From assembly GCA_020630355.1 (NCBI GenBank), contig JAHDBO010000130.1, forward strand, positions 1-6,091: a stretch of DNA of 6,091 nucleotides, written 5' to 3'. The translations under genes and the position numbers were made by a program. Numbering within the stretch: position 1 is the stretch's first letter; each line of letters opens with the position of its first letter. The notes under the pieces were generated by a model that searched no databases, was not told where the DNA came from, and saw nothing but the letters and a program-made list of their open reading frames with translations. The DNA comes from Saprospiraceae bacterium. GTDB taxonomy: Bacteria; Bacteroidota; Bacteroidia; Chitinophagales; Saprospiraceae. Below are positions 1 through 5,811 of the stretch, piece after piece.

Positions 1-1543
1 GCTCCGCACGTACTGGCATCAAGCTAGCGGTTTTCTCGCTTTCCGCATAGATGTAGTATTGCGTGCCTCGTTTTAAAGGCAAGGTAATCGCGTGTGCGCC
101 CGTGGGATTGATCTCCATTTTGACACGGGTAAAAGCTGCGAAAGCTTGTTCACGATAAGCAAATTCTACTAGGTTTGCATCGGTTACTTTGGTGGTGATG
201 GTGACTTTATCGCCTTGTCGGGAAGCTATCGGTTTGCTGATGGTCGGTGCTTTCTTTTTGAGTAGGGGATGCGCTTGCAAATAAGCAATCCTAGGAGACA
301 TCAGTTCTTGGATACCGATGATTTGGACTTTTCCTGCTTTGGTGGATTGGCTCAGGTTTTGCTTGAAGGCCTGATAAGAGTAAAATTTGTTTTCATCTTT
401 TTTAACATGAAAATCAATGCTGCTCTGGATAGCTTTGGCTCGCTTCAGGTAATCCCCGTTGGCAAAGTTTTCCTCTAGAATGGTTTTGAGGTGGGCAATA
501 TAGGTTTTGCGGTAGCGGGGGACGGAAAGCAATTTGCTTATGAGCGGTTTCTCTGGATTTTTATAATGGGTGAAGGGGCTTAGTTCCACCATTTCCTCAT
601 TGCTCAGAGGCTCTTTGCCGTCCTTGAAACGGAAGCCACCAAAGGATAAATTCAAATCCCAGATGATGGGATGCAATCGTCCGTTTGGCCCTTGAGCCAA
701 ATAATAATTGTGAGACAAACGCCCTGTATAACTATCCAAATTGACGAGTACATTATTGAAAGCAAGCATCCAAAGCGCTTGATCTACATTGAATGTTTGT
801 TCGAGTTCGGCAGGTTCAGTGTTCAGTTTTTTCAAGAAAGATTGAAACGTAGGCCAGACGTTTTCCCCATCTTTGATTTCGTAGATATTCAAATAGCAAA
901 GCGTGTCTTTGCCTAGGTATTTCATCGTACCACGACCGTCGTTTTTAGGACAATTTTCTGGAGCTTTGACACGGTCTTCGACATCACATTTTATCAAGGC
1001 TAGACTATCTGATTTAAATAAGGTCTCAATAAAGTCCTCATTGATCGATTCTGTATTGGAATAAAAGCCATAAGGCACGTCGTTGACGCTTACATTCATA
1101 AAATTGCAGCGTGGGGCGGGCATATATTTCCGAGCGATTTCATAAGACAGCATCTCTCTTACGAGACTAGGGTCACGAAATCCATTGGCGAGTTTAATCG
1201 AACTTAATTTACCTTCAAATTTTTGGGTTTTATTGAATTGATCGGCTTTTATATTGAGTGGTAATTTCCGCTTGTAAACATTGCGAGCGGAATTGTAGGA
1301 ACTATTGCCTTTGAAACGGATGCCAACGTCATTATAGGTCTTGCCATTCAAGACGACTTTACCGCTCATCCGTTCCTTCTTGCCTGCTTGTTTTAAAGAA
1401 TCCAAGGCCGGCTCCCAATCGGGACGGTCAAAATAGATTTTGATACTCGGGACAGAATAGGGACTATACAAATCCTGTGCTTGCAAAGACATTGCAAAAC
1501 AACAAAACACAAAAAAGCAGAAGCTTCTCATTTTCTTACTCAT
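1..1543 (-). CDS. Secreted CotH-family protein (CotH kinase-like), second copy of a tandem pair; 3' end cut by the window
   Basis: The frame is open from ATG at 1543 to the left edge (514 full codons, no stop), so the C-terminus is missing. By comparison with the upstream paralogue, probably only some tens of residues are lost. Residues 1-22 look like a Sec signal peptide (basic MSKK-R, then a Phe/Cys-rich hydrophobic core, cleavage after LQA); there is no lipobox. CotH-family landmarks are G(I)RFKGNSSYN (74-84), FRDPSLVREMLSYEIARKYMPAP (122-144), NTES (163-166), NNVLVNLDSYTG (263-274) and the metal-site motif IIWDLNLSFGG (293-303, Asp296). In Bacillus subtilis the family founder CotH phosphorylates spore-coat proteins; the substrate here is unknown. 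Asp270 in NLDSY is a candidate catalytic Asp. The start overlaps the upstream stop by 8 nt (ATGAGTAA), suggesting coupled translation. Met5 (ATG ending at 1531) is an alternative start without overlap. The family call is firm; kinase activity is inference. Confidence 0.88.
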   Translation of the reverse strand, partial: MSKKMRSFCFFVFCCFAMSLQAQDLYSPYSVPSIKIYFDRPDWEPALDSLKQAGKKERMSGKVVLNGKTYNDVGIRFKGNSSYNSARNVYKRKLPLNIKADQFNKTQKFEGKLSSIKLANGFRDPSLVREMLSYEIARKYMPAPRCNFMNVSVNDVPYGFYSNTESINEDFIETLFKSDSLALIKCDVEDRVKAPENCPKNDGRGTMKYLGKDTLCYLNIYEIKDGENVWPTFQSFLKKLNTEPAELEQTFNVDQALWMLAFNNVLVNLDSYTGRLSHNYYLAQGPNGRLHPIIWDLNLSFGGFRFKDGKEPLSNEEMVELSPFTHYKNPEKPLISKLLSVPRYRKTYIAHLKTILEENFANGDYLKRAKAIQSSIDFHVKKDENKFYSYQAFKQNLSQSTKAGKVQIIGIQELMSPRIAYLQAHPLLKKKAPTISKPIASRQGDKVTITTKVTDANLVEFAYREQAFAAFTRVKMEINPTGAHAITLPLKRGTQYYIYAESEKTASLMPVRAE

Positions 1544-3155
1544 TAATGGCCTCTAGCGACGAGCGGTGTGGTTCGCTTGTATAGCTAGAAGGGCTAAATG
1601 TGATTCCGCCAGCGTTCTCAGCGACGATATAATACTCAATATCGGTATTTCCTTTGGAATCTATAGCGACTCCAAAGATTTTGTCGCCCGCTTGACCATC
1701 GTTATTTTTACCATCATCTTTCATAGTAAGCATTTCGAATACGTCATTTGCTTTGAAACGATAGTATATACGGACTTTTCTGGCTTTCTTGTCGGCTTTC
1801 GCCTGAATATGGTAGGTGTTTAGTTCTTTATTGGCAAATTTATCTTTGGTTTGCACCAATACATCGCTCACTTCAGGTGGGAAAGAGCGTAAGGTGGCAT
1901 GTTTTTTCAGGAAACGCGCCCTCTTGGACATCAATTCCACGATGCCAGGTATTTTACTGCGCTGTCCAATAGTTTTGTTTAAACTTGAAAGAAACTCACT
2001 ATGTTCGTAGAATTTATACTTATCGCTGAACATATCGTTAGAAATCTTTCTTTGCAATTCCTTTGCCCGTTTTTCATAGTTGCCATTGAGGAAATGGTCA
2101 TTTAAAATCGTGCGGATATGTGCCAAATAAACATTTTTCAGAGTAGGATTGGCGAGTAGTTTTTGAATCAAAGGCTTGTTTGGATTATCAGAATGGACTA
2201 AAGGGTCTAGTGTTTGCAAATCTTTTAGCGAAAGCGAGGAAGCTCCTGCTTTGATGTTTTTATAACTCCCAAAAGACAGATTTAAATCCCAGAGAATAGG
2301 TACAAAGCGACCATGATTATCTTGGTACAAATAGAAATTTTGGCTATTCGCACCAGAGTAGCTGCTCAGGTTGACCAATACATTGTTGAAAGCCAACATC
2401 CACAGTGTATTGTCAACATCAAGTATCTTTCCTATTTCACTGGTATTGTTGTTGAGCGTTTCTGTCAGTTTGATGAGTTCGTCCCAGCCAGATTCGGATT
2501 TCAATTCAAAATTGGAGAAATAGCATTGGATATTCTCTTCATATTGCAAACTGCCATAAGTTCCATTGCGACAACCTTTGTGCGCTTTCATTTTTCTGCC
2601 AGGGGAAGCGGCTTTGAAGAAGACATTTTGGGAAGAGCCAAAATTGTCTTTTAAGAATTTATCACTTACAGATTCTACATTGACAAAGATGCCTCTATAA
2701 GCTCCATTGACGGTTAAACGAGCATAATTCGCTTTGGGTGCAGGCATGTATTGACGGGCTATCTCGTAGGACAACACTTCCCGGACCATGCTAGGGTCAC
2801 GGAGTGCGGAGGATAATTTTATACTCGTGTATCCTTGATGATTTTGGTCTTTATGGATATGGTTAAGTTTGATTAAATAGGGATTTCGTTCGCCACCTAT
2901 ATTGAAAGATTTAGAACCTCGGTAGCGAATCCCTACGTTTTTATAAGTTGTGCCGTCTATTTTGACAGTGCCAATCAACATTTCTTCTCCATAAAGTTTC
3001 ATGGAGTCTAGGGCATCTACCCAGTTGGACTCACTTAAAGTGACTTGGATATTTCTAATGCTTGAAACATCGTAAAAATCATCCTTTTCTTCTTGTGCAC
3101 TCAAGAAGGAGGGTAGTAAAAAAGTAAAAGCAAGGAGGATATGTTGCCACTTCAT
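1536..3155 (-). CDS. Secreted CotH-family protein (CotH kinase-like), first copy of a tandem pair
   Basis: Complete 539-aa protein. Residues 1-20 form a Sec signal peptide (MKWQ, hydrophobic core, cleavage near LSA/QE), with no lipobox, so a periplasmic or secreted soluble protein is expected. The CotH domain spans about 30-420: GIRYRGSKSF (75-84), LRDPSMVREVLSYEIARQYMPAP (118-140), VNGAYRGIFVNVES (149-162), NNVLVNLSSYSG (257-268) and the metal-site motif ILWDLNLSFG (287-296, Asp290). These line up with the B. subtilis CotH blocks YRGS, KDPSLMR, VYLELES and IPWDYD. Residues 430-530 look like a separate C-terminal beta domain with a DDGKNNDGQAGD segment (480-491), resembling the DDG-x-DG-x-GD motif common in Bacteroidota CotH proteins. 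Oddity: the position matching Asp270 of the downstream copy is Ser264. Cys195 and Cys211 match Cys198 and Cys216 of the paralogue and could form a disulfide. It is first in a two-gene unit, preceded by a candidate promoter. The substrate is unknown. Confidence 0.93.
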   Translation of the reverse strand: MKWQHILLAFTFLLPSFLSAQEEKDDFYDVSSIRNIQVTLSESNWVDALDSMKLYGEEMLIGTVKIDGTTYKNVGIRYRGSKSFNIGGERNPYLIKLNHIHKDQNHQGYTSIKLSSALRDPSMVREVLSYEIARQYMPAPKANYARLTVNGAYRGIFVNVESVSDKFLKDNFGSSQNVFFKAASPGRKMKAHKGCRNGTYGSLQYEENIQCYFSNFELKSESGWDELIKLTETLNNNTSEIGKILDVDNTLWMLAFNNVLVNLSSYSGANSQNFYLYQDNHGRFVPILWDLNLSFGSYKNIKAGASSLSLKDLQTLDPLVHSDNPNKPLIQKLLANPTLKNVYLAHIRTILNDHFLNGNYEKRAKELQRKISNDMFSDKYKFYEHSEFLSSLNKTIGQRSKIPGIVELMSKRARFLKKHATLRSFPPEVSDVLVQTKDKFANKELNTYHIQAKADKKARKVRIYYRFKANDVFEMLTMKDDGKNNDGQAGDKIFGVAIDSKGNTDIEYYIVAENAGGITFSPSSYTSEPHRSSLEAINE

Positions 3156-3177
3156 TCTTTCTGTTTTGATGTTTTTT

Positions 3178-3206
3178 CAAAAATGTTTTGTCACTATTGT
3201 TTACAA
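3178..3206 (-). promoter_or_regulatory. Candidate Bacteroidota-type promoter for the cotH-like pair
   Basis: On the minus strand CATTTTTG (3185-3178, one mismatch to the -7 consensus TAnnTTTG) is preceded after 18 nt by TTG (3206-3204), the -33 element. Transcription would start about 15-20 nt before the ATG at 3155. The consensus is established for this phylum; its use here is inferred from sequence only, and the AT-rich spacer makes chance matches easy. Confidence 0.4.
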
Positions 3207-3217
3207 TTGCTGTATTG

Positions 3218-3235
3218 CAATAATAGCGATTATTG
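3218..3235. repeat. Inverted repeat upstream of the cotH-like promoter (7-bp arms, 4-nt spacer)
   Basis: CAATAAT (3218-3224), AGCG, ATTATTG (3229-3235) is a perfect inverted repeat. It lies just upstream of the putative -33 element of the cotH-like unit, where a regulator could bind. AT-rich arms of this length can also arise by chance. Confidence 0.35.
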
Positions 3236-3247
3236 AGATAATATTTG

Positions 3248-3284
3248 AAAATAAAAAAGCCAGTCTTGTTGCTTTCCTTATTTT
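3248..3284 (-). terminator. Probable intrinsic terminator of the hemolysin III gene
   Basis: Arms AAAATAA (3248-3254) plus AAAGC (3256-3260) pair with GCTTT (3271-3275) plus TTATTTT (3278-3284), with a 10-nt loop and a small internal bulge. It begins about 12 nt past the hemolysin III stop. On the minus strand the stem is GC-poor but runs into a T-rich tract (GCTTTTTTATTTT). It separates this gene from the cotH-like unit. Confidence 0.5.
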
Positions 3285-3296
3285 GGAACAAGAAAG

Positions 3297-3956
3297 TTAA
3301 CCATAGACGGGTAAAACATGAAAATAAACAGACATGAAATGACAAAAACTTCCCATCAAAACGAAAATATGGAAAATGGCATGATTGAATTTGATTTTCT
3401 TAATAGAATACAAAATGGCACCGACAGTATAGGCACCTCCACCAGCCAATAGCCAAGTCAAGCCAGCAGATGAAAGGTTTTCAAATAATTGCCCCGCTGC
3501 AAATACGGCAATCCAGCCCATTCCTACGTACATAATGGTAGAAAGCACGTCATATTTCCCAGTAAAGAAAATTTTCAGTACAATTCCGACTAGTGCGATA
3601 CTCCACACAACGACAGAGAATATCCAACCGGTCTCTTCTCCAATTACATTCATCGTAAAAGGGGTATAGCTACCGGCAATCAGCAGAAAAATAGCGGCGT
3701 GGTCAAAGATGCGCAATTGCTTCCTTTTTTTGGGGTCGGTCGCCTTATGGTAAAAGGTAGAAGCAGCGTATAAAGTTATTAAGCTGATACCGAAGACAGT
3801 GAAACTCAAAATATGGTTTGTATTTCCGTAAGCAATAGAACGATACAGCAAAAATCCAAGTGCAAAACAACTCAAAATCATACCGATGGCATGCGTCCAA
3901 ATATTCCATTGTTCTTCTAACTCGGAGTAAGTTCCTTTTTTTGTTAAATCTGTCAT
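3297..3956 (-). CDS. Hemolysin III / PAQR-type integral membrane protein
   Basis: A 219-aa polytopic membrane protein with about seven hydrophobic helices, the usual length for bacterial hemolysin III (YqfA/TrhA-like) proteins. Family motifs, counted from the chosen start: E14..N18..TH21-22 in helix 1; S66xxxH70 (STFYH); FDHAAIFLLIAGSYTPF (84-100, Asp85); YTVGAILY (176-183); and H192xxxH196 followed by GSFCHF near the C-terminus. The S-x3-H, Asp and H-x3-H residues match the metal site known from PAQR receptors, relatives of this family. True haemolytic activity is doubtful for most members; roles in membrane homeostasis have been proposed. I chose the ATG at 3956 because the 18-residue in-frame extension back to 4010 is encoded by a terminator-like hairpin and T-tract and shows no family similarity. 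There is no clear Shine-Dalgarno sequence. It is monocistronic by layout. Confidence 0.92.
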   Translation of the reverse strand: MTDLTKKGTYSELEEQWNIWTHAIGMILSCFALGFLLYRSIAYGNTNHILSFTVFGISLITLYAASTFYHKATDPKKRKQLRIFDHAAIFLLIAGSYTPFTMNVIGEETGWIFSVVVWSIALVGIVLKIFFTGKYDVLSTIMYVGMGWIAVFAAGQLFENLSSAGLTWLLAGGGAYTVGAILYSIKKIKFNHAIFHIFVLMGSFCHFMSVYFHVLPVYG

Positions 3957-3973
3957 TGCTTGAAAATTTTTAC

Positions 3974-4008
3974 AAAAAAACGGCTTTAAAGCCAGAGACT
4001 TCAAAGCC
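3974..4008 (-). terminator. Terminator-like hairpin with T7 tract, between folE and the hemolysin III gene
   Basis: On the minus strand GGCTTT (4008-4003) can pair with AAAGCC (3987-3982), followed by G and seven Ts (3980-3974). The 3' half also contains the 12-bp palindrome GGCTTTAAAGCC (3982-3993), an alternative shorter stem. It could end the folE transcript about 160-190 nt past the folE stop. It ends only 17 nt before the hemolysin III ATG, so if that gene's promoter lies upstream the hairpin would sit in its leader and could attenuate it. Confidence 0.5.
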
Positions 4009-4020
4009 ATTTGTTCTTTT

Positions 4021-4056
4021 AACGAAAACTTAGCTTTCGTTGATTTTATTGTGCAA
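4021..4056 (-). promoter_or_regulatory. Candidate hemolysin III promoter overlapped by an inverted repeat
   Basis: On the minus strand TTG (4056-4054) and TAAGTTTT (4032-4025, last base off the TAnnTTTG consensus) are 21 nt apart, within the usual range. A perfect inverted repeat AACGAAA / TTTCGTT (4021-4027 and 4035-4041, 7-nt spacer) straddles the -7 element, an operator-like position. If used, the leader to the ATG at 3956 would be about 60 nt and would include the hairpin at 3974-4008. Weak, sequence-only evidence. Confidence 0.28.
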
Positions 4057-4160
4057 CCAAGATGTTTTCTAGACTACTTCGTTCAAGCCGTTTTGAGGTG
4101 CAGTCAAACGACAGTACAAAAGCCAGAGCATATTCCTCCCTGCGGTCGAAATGACAATTG
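4055..4160 (-). repeat. Dispersed intergenic repeat fragment (TTGTCATTTCGAC family), copy 1
   Basis: Read on the minus strand, the stretch begins CAATTGTCATTTCGACCGCA and continues GGGAGGAAT. I recognise this as the head of a short repeat family found many times between genes in Bacteroidota genomes (recalled, not searched). The 13-bp core at 4145-4157 recurs exactly at 5965-5977 on the other strand. An internal imperfect hairpin, CGTTTTGA / TCAAACG with a 7-nt loop (4089-4110), adds structure. The left boundary is uncertain. A minus-strand frame stays open across it (HFDRREEYALAF...), but this looks like read-through of the repeat, not a gene. Confidence 0.5.
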
Positions 4161-4166
4161 TATAGC

Positions 4167-4874
4167 TTACAGCTTATTTCCAATCGTTGCCAAGAATTCA
4201 CTCCTCGTCTGCTCTGATTCCTTGAATTTGCCACTGAACTCCATCGTTACCGTCGAAGAGCTTCTATCTTCTACGCCACGGGATTGCACACACATGTGCT
4301 GGGCGTCAATATAGACAGCCACATCTTCTGTCTGCAGGGCTTTCTTCAATTCATTCGCAATCTGAATTGTCAATCGTTCTTGCACTTGTGGTCGCTTGCA
4401 GTAATACTCTACGATACGATTGATTTTAGAGAGTCCAATCACGTTGCCACTGGAAATATACGCTACATGTGCTTTTCCATAAATGGGCAAGAAATGATGC
4501 TCACAAGTAGATTGAACATTAATATCTTTCTCTACCAGCATTTGGCTGTACTGGTACTTGTTGTCGAACATGGCCACACGGGGCTTATTGATGGGGTTGA
4601 GCCCGCTGAATATTTCTTTGACGTACATTTTTGCTACCCGATAGGGCGTACCTTTCAGGGAATCGTCGGTCAAATCTAGTCCGATAATATCCATAATCTC
4701 ACGGAAGTGTGCCTCTATTTTATGGATTTTTTCGTCGTCGGAAAGGTCAAAGGCATTTGCCTTTATCGGGGTATCTATGGAAGTGCCTACATGTGCGTCG
4801 CCTATTTCTTCGTGATGATGATTGTTGACATGATGATTTACCCCGTTCATAGGATGGCCAGTTTCGAAATTCAT
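4167..4874 (-). CDS. folE: GTP cyclohydrolase I (EC 3.5.4.16)
   Basis: A 235-aa cytosolic enzyme that converts GTP to 7,8-dihydroneopterin triphosphate, the first step of tetrahydrofolate (and pterin) synthesis; the family forms a homodecamer. Every landmark of E. coli FolE is present at a constant +14 offset: zinc ligands Cys124, His127 (in STCEHHFLP) and Cys195 (QHMC); His126 and His193 in the active site; Ser149-Lys150 and Arg153 (GLSKINR); Gln165-Glu166 (RPQVQERLT) and Arg199 (QSRGV) for GTP binding. The N-terminal 28 residues are His-rich (His7, 14, 15, 19, 20, 21, 28), as I recall for other Bacteroidota FolE proteins. The start at Met1 is preferred, but Met9 is possible; no clear Shine-Dalgarno sequence precedes either. 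It is divergent from the oxidase gene and not in an operon with other folate genes here. Confidence 0.97.
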   Translation of the reverse strand: MNFETGHPMNGVNHHVNNHHHEEIGDAHVGTSIDTPIKANAFDLSDDEKIHKIEAHFREIMDIIGLDLTDDSLKGTPYRVAKMYVKEIFSGLNPINKPRVAMFDNKYQYSQMLVEKDINVQSTCEHHFLPIYGKAHVAYISSGNVIGLSKINRIVEYYCKRPQVQERLTIQIANELKKALQTEDVAVYIDAQHMCVQSRGVEDRSSSTVTMEFSGKFKESEQTRSEFLATIGNKL

Positions 4875-4930
4875 AGAATTTTTTTCTAAAAAATGAATAG
4901 TAAATAAAGTGCCATTGCAAGTGCAATTTT

Positions 4931-4950
4931 AAAGATTGAGAACAATCTTT
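4931..4950. repeat. Perfect 8-bp hairpin with 4-nt loop in the folE upstream region
   Basis: AAAGATTG (4931-4938), loop AGAA, CAATCTTT (4943-4950). It is the longest perfect inverted repeat seen in this spacer, 56 nt upstream of the folE ATG. A second palindrome (4914-4927) lies 3 bp closer to folE. As DNA it could be an operator; as RNA it would fold in the folE leader. Confidence 0.5.
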
Positions 4951-5101
4951 TTGGAATAATTATTTTTGTTTAAGTATAAGTGGTTAAATGTTCCACATTC
5001 TAAACGCAGCGTTTCTTGAAAAGTTTATTTTTCTATAAAAACGTATTTTAGTTTCCTACTAAACAACTAATCAGATTCATTAGTTCTGACGATTACTTTA
5101 T

Positions 5102-5134
5102 CAAAAGTATCAAAAACAGGGATTGTTTAACAAA
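5102..5134 (-). promoter_or_regulatory. Candidate folE promoter (consensus Bacteroidota type)
   Basis: On the minus strand TTTG (5134-5131), 21 nt, then TACTTTTG (5109-5102) matches the -33 / -7 consensus of this phylum exactly. Transcription from here would give folE a leader of roughly 220 nt containing the inverted repeats of the spacer. No equally good match was found closer to folE. Not experimentally supported. Confidence 0.42.
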
Positions 5135-5152
5135 TCGGAAACAAGCGGTGCG

Positions 5153-5160
5153 TATTTTTG
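5153..5160 (+). promoter_or_regulatory. Candidate -7 element for the oxidase subunit III gene
   Basis: TATTTTTG is an exact TAnnTTTG match 30 nt before the ATG at 5191. The nearest upstream TTG (5123-5125) is 27 nt away, longer than usual, so the -33 partner is weak. A second candidate, TTG at 4936-4938 with TATTTTTG at 4961-4968 (22-nt spacing), would give a leader of about 215 nt. Confidence 0.32.
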
Positions 5161-5190
5161 TTCCACCTTGTAAATATAGAATTCAGTACC

Positions 5191-5811
5191 ATGCCACATC
5201 CACCTACAGAAACACAACAGTTTGATAAATTGACTTTCCACCCGTACAAGATATTGCTTTTTCTGACATTGGGCAGTCTGACTGCTATTTTTCTAGGACT
5301 AACGCTTTCTTATCTTTATTCTAGGGTTCAAACAGATATTCCACCGATACAGGTGTCTAATATTTTTATTTTCAATACGCTTATTTTAATGGCGAGTAGT
5401 GCTACAATTAGTTGGGCAAATAAGGCTTATCTGAAAGATAACACCCGACAATATCAAATTGCCCTGGCAGTGACTATTGTTTTAACCTTCCTTTTTATGA
5501 TTATGCAATATGTGGCTTGGAATGATATGATGGCCAACAATCGTTTTATCAATTCTGATAATGCGACTTCCTATTTGTATATCATCTCTGGCCTGCACTT
5601 TGCACACATCATAGGAGGTTTGCCTTTTATTATTCTGTTTTTTATCACGGCTGTTCGCCGAATGCAAGAACCAGTGAGCGTACTTGTCTATTTCTCCGAT
5701 CCCGAAAAACGTCTGAAGCTTCGGTTATTGACTTTTTATTGGCATTTCTTGGACGTACTATGGATTTATCTCGTCGTGTTTTTTACGGTGGTTTATTTTG
5801 TGTTTAGATGA
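5191..5811 (+). CDS. Haem-copper oxidase subunit III (cytochrome c oxidase subunit 3), short five-helix form
   Basis: A 206-aa membrane protein with five predicted helices (about 20-43, 56-75, 88-108, 128-152, 180-204), the size of the short bacterial subunit III that lacks the first two helices of the mitochondrial form. Family signatures: MQYVAWNDM (105-113), SYLYIISGLHFAHIIGGLPF (127-146, the COX3 SG-H-x2-H-GG block) and FYWHFLDVLWIYLVVFF (182-198, the YWHF-D-W block). It would support the catalytic subunit of a terminal oxidase in the inner membrane. No subunit I, II or assembly gene is in the window, so the cognate oxidase (cytochrome c or quinol type) cannot be told. ATG at 5191 is chosen; an in-frame TTG at 5158 would lie inside the candidate promoter. 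The stop TGA (5809-5811) falls within the octamer repeat. No terminator is evident downstream. Confidence 0.92.
   Translation: MPHPPTETQQFDKLTFHPYKILLFLTLGSLTAIFLGLTLSYLYSRVQTDIPPIQVSNIFIFNTLILMASSATISWANKAYLKDNTRQYQIALAVTIVLTFLFMIMQYVAWNDMMANNRFINSDNATSYLYIISGLHFAHIIGGLPFIILFFITAVRRMQEPVSVLVYFSDPEKRLKLRLLTFYWHFLDVLWIYLVVFFTVVYFVFR

Larger units (their letters stand above)
4875..5190. other. Divergent intergenic region between folE and the oxidase subunit III gene
   Basis: This 316-bp AT-rich spacer has no plausible gene. It holds promoter candidates on both strands and at least five perfect inverted repeats: 4914-4927 (ATTGCA/TGCAAT), 4931-4950 (8-bp arms), 5002-5014 (AAACGC/GCGTTT), 5047-5063 (TTTAGT/ACTAAA) and 5065-5085 (AACTAAT/ATTAGTT). 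Short AT-rich arms occur by chance; the density and the 8-bp stem are the notable part. I recognise no known riboswitch class. Confidence 0.6.

Noticed and set aside
2313..2654. Plus-strand 113-codon open frame inside the 539-aa cotH-like gene
   Set aside because: It is antisense to a strongly conserved coding block (WDLNLSFG region) and looks like a frame shadow; the same holds for the plus-strand frames at 269-478, 671-916, 1566-1823 and 4284-4679.
3079..3345. Minus-strand 88-codon open frame spanning the cotH / hemolysin III spacer
   Set aside because: It overlaps both well-supported neighbouring genes in a different frame and crosses the probable terminator and promoter; its composition is Phe/Cys/Asn-rich, as expected from AT-rich spacer.
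3957..4010. N-terminal extension of the hemolysin III protein to an ATG at 4010
   Set aside because: The 18 extra codons coincide with a terminator-like hairpin and its T-tract, and the family normally starts near the chosen Met. It is kept only as a minor alternative.
4046..4234. Minus-strand 62-codon open frame containing HFDRREE
   Set aside because: It overlaps the 3' end of folE in another frame and then runs through the dispersed repeat. Such frames recur wherever this repeat is inserted and show no protein-like features.
5158..5190. TTG start extending the oxidase subunit III protein by 11 residues
   Set aside because: The TTG forms part of an exact -7 promoter match, and the extension adds nothing family-like before the ATG at 5191.
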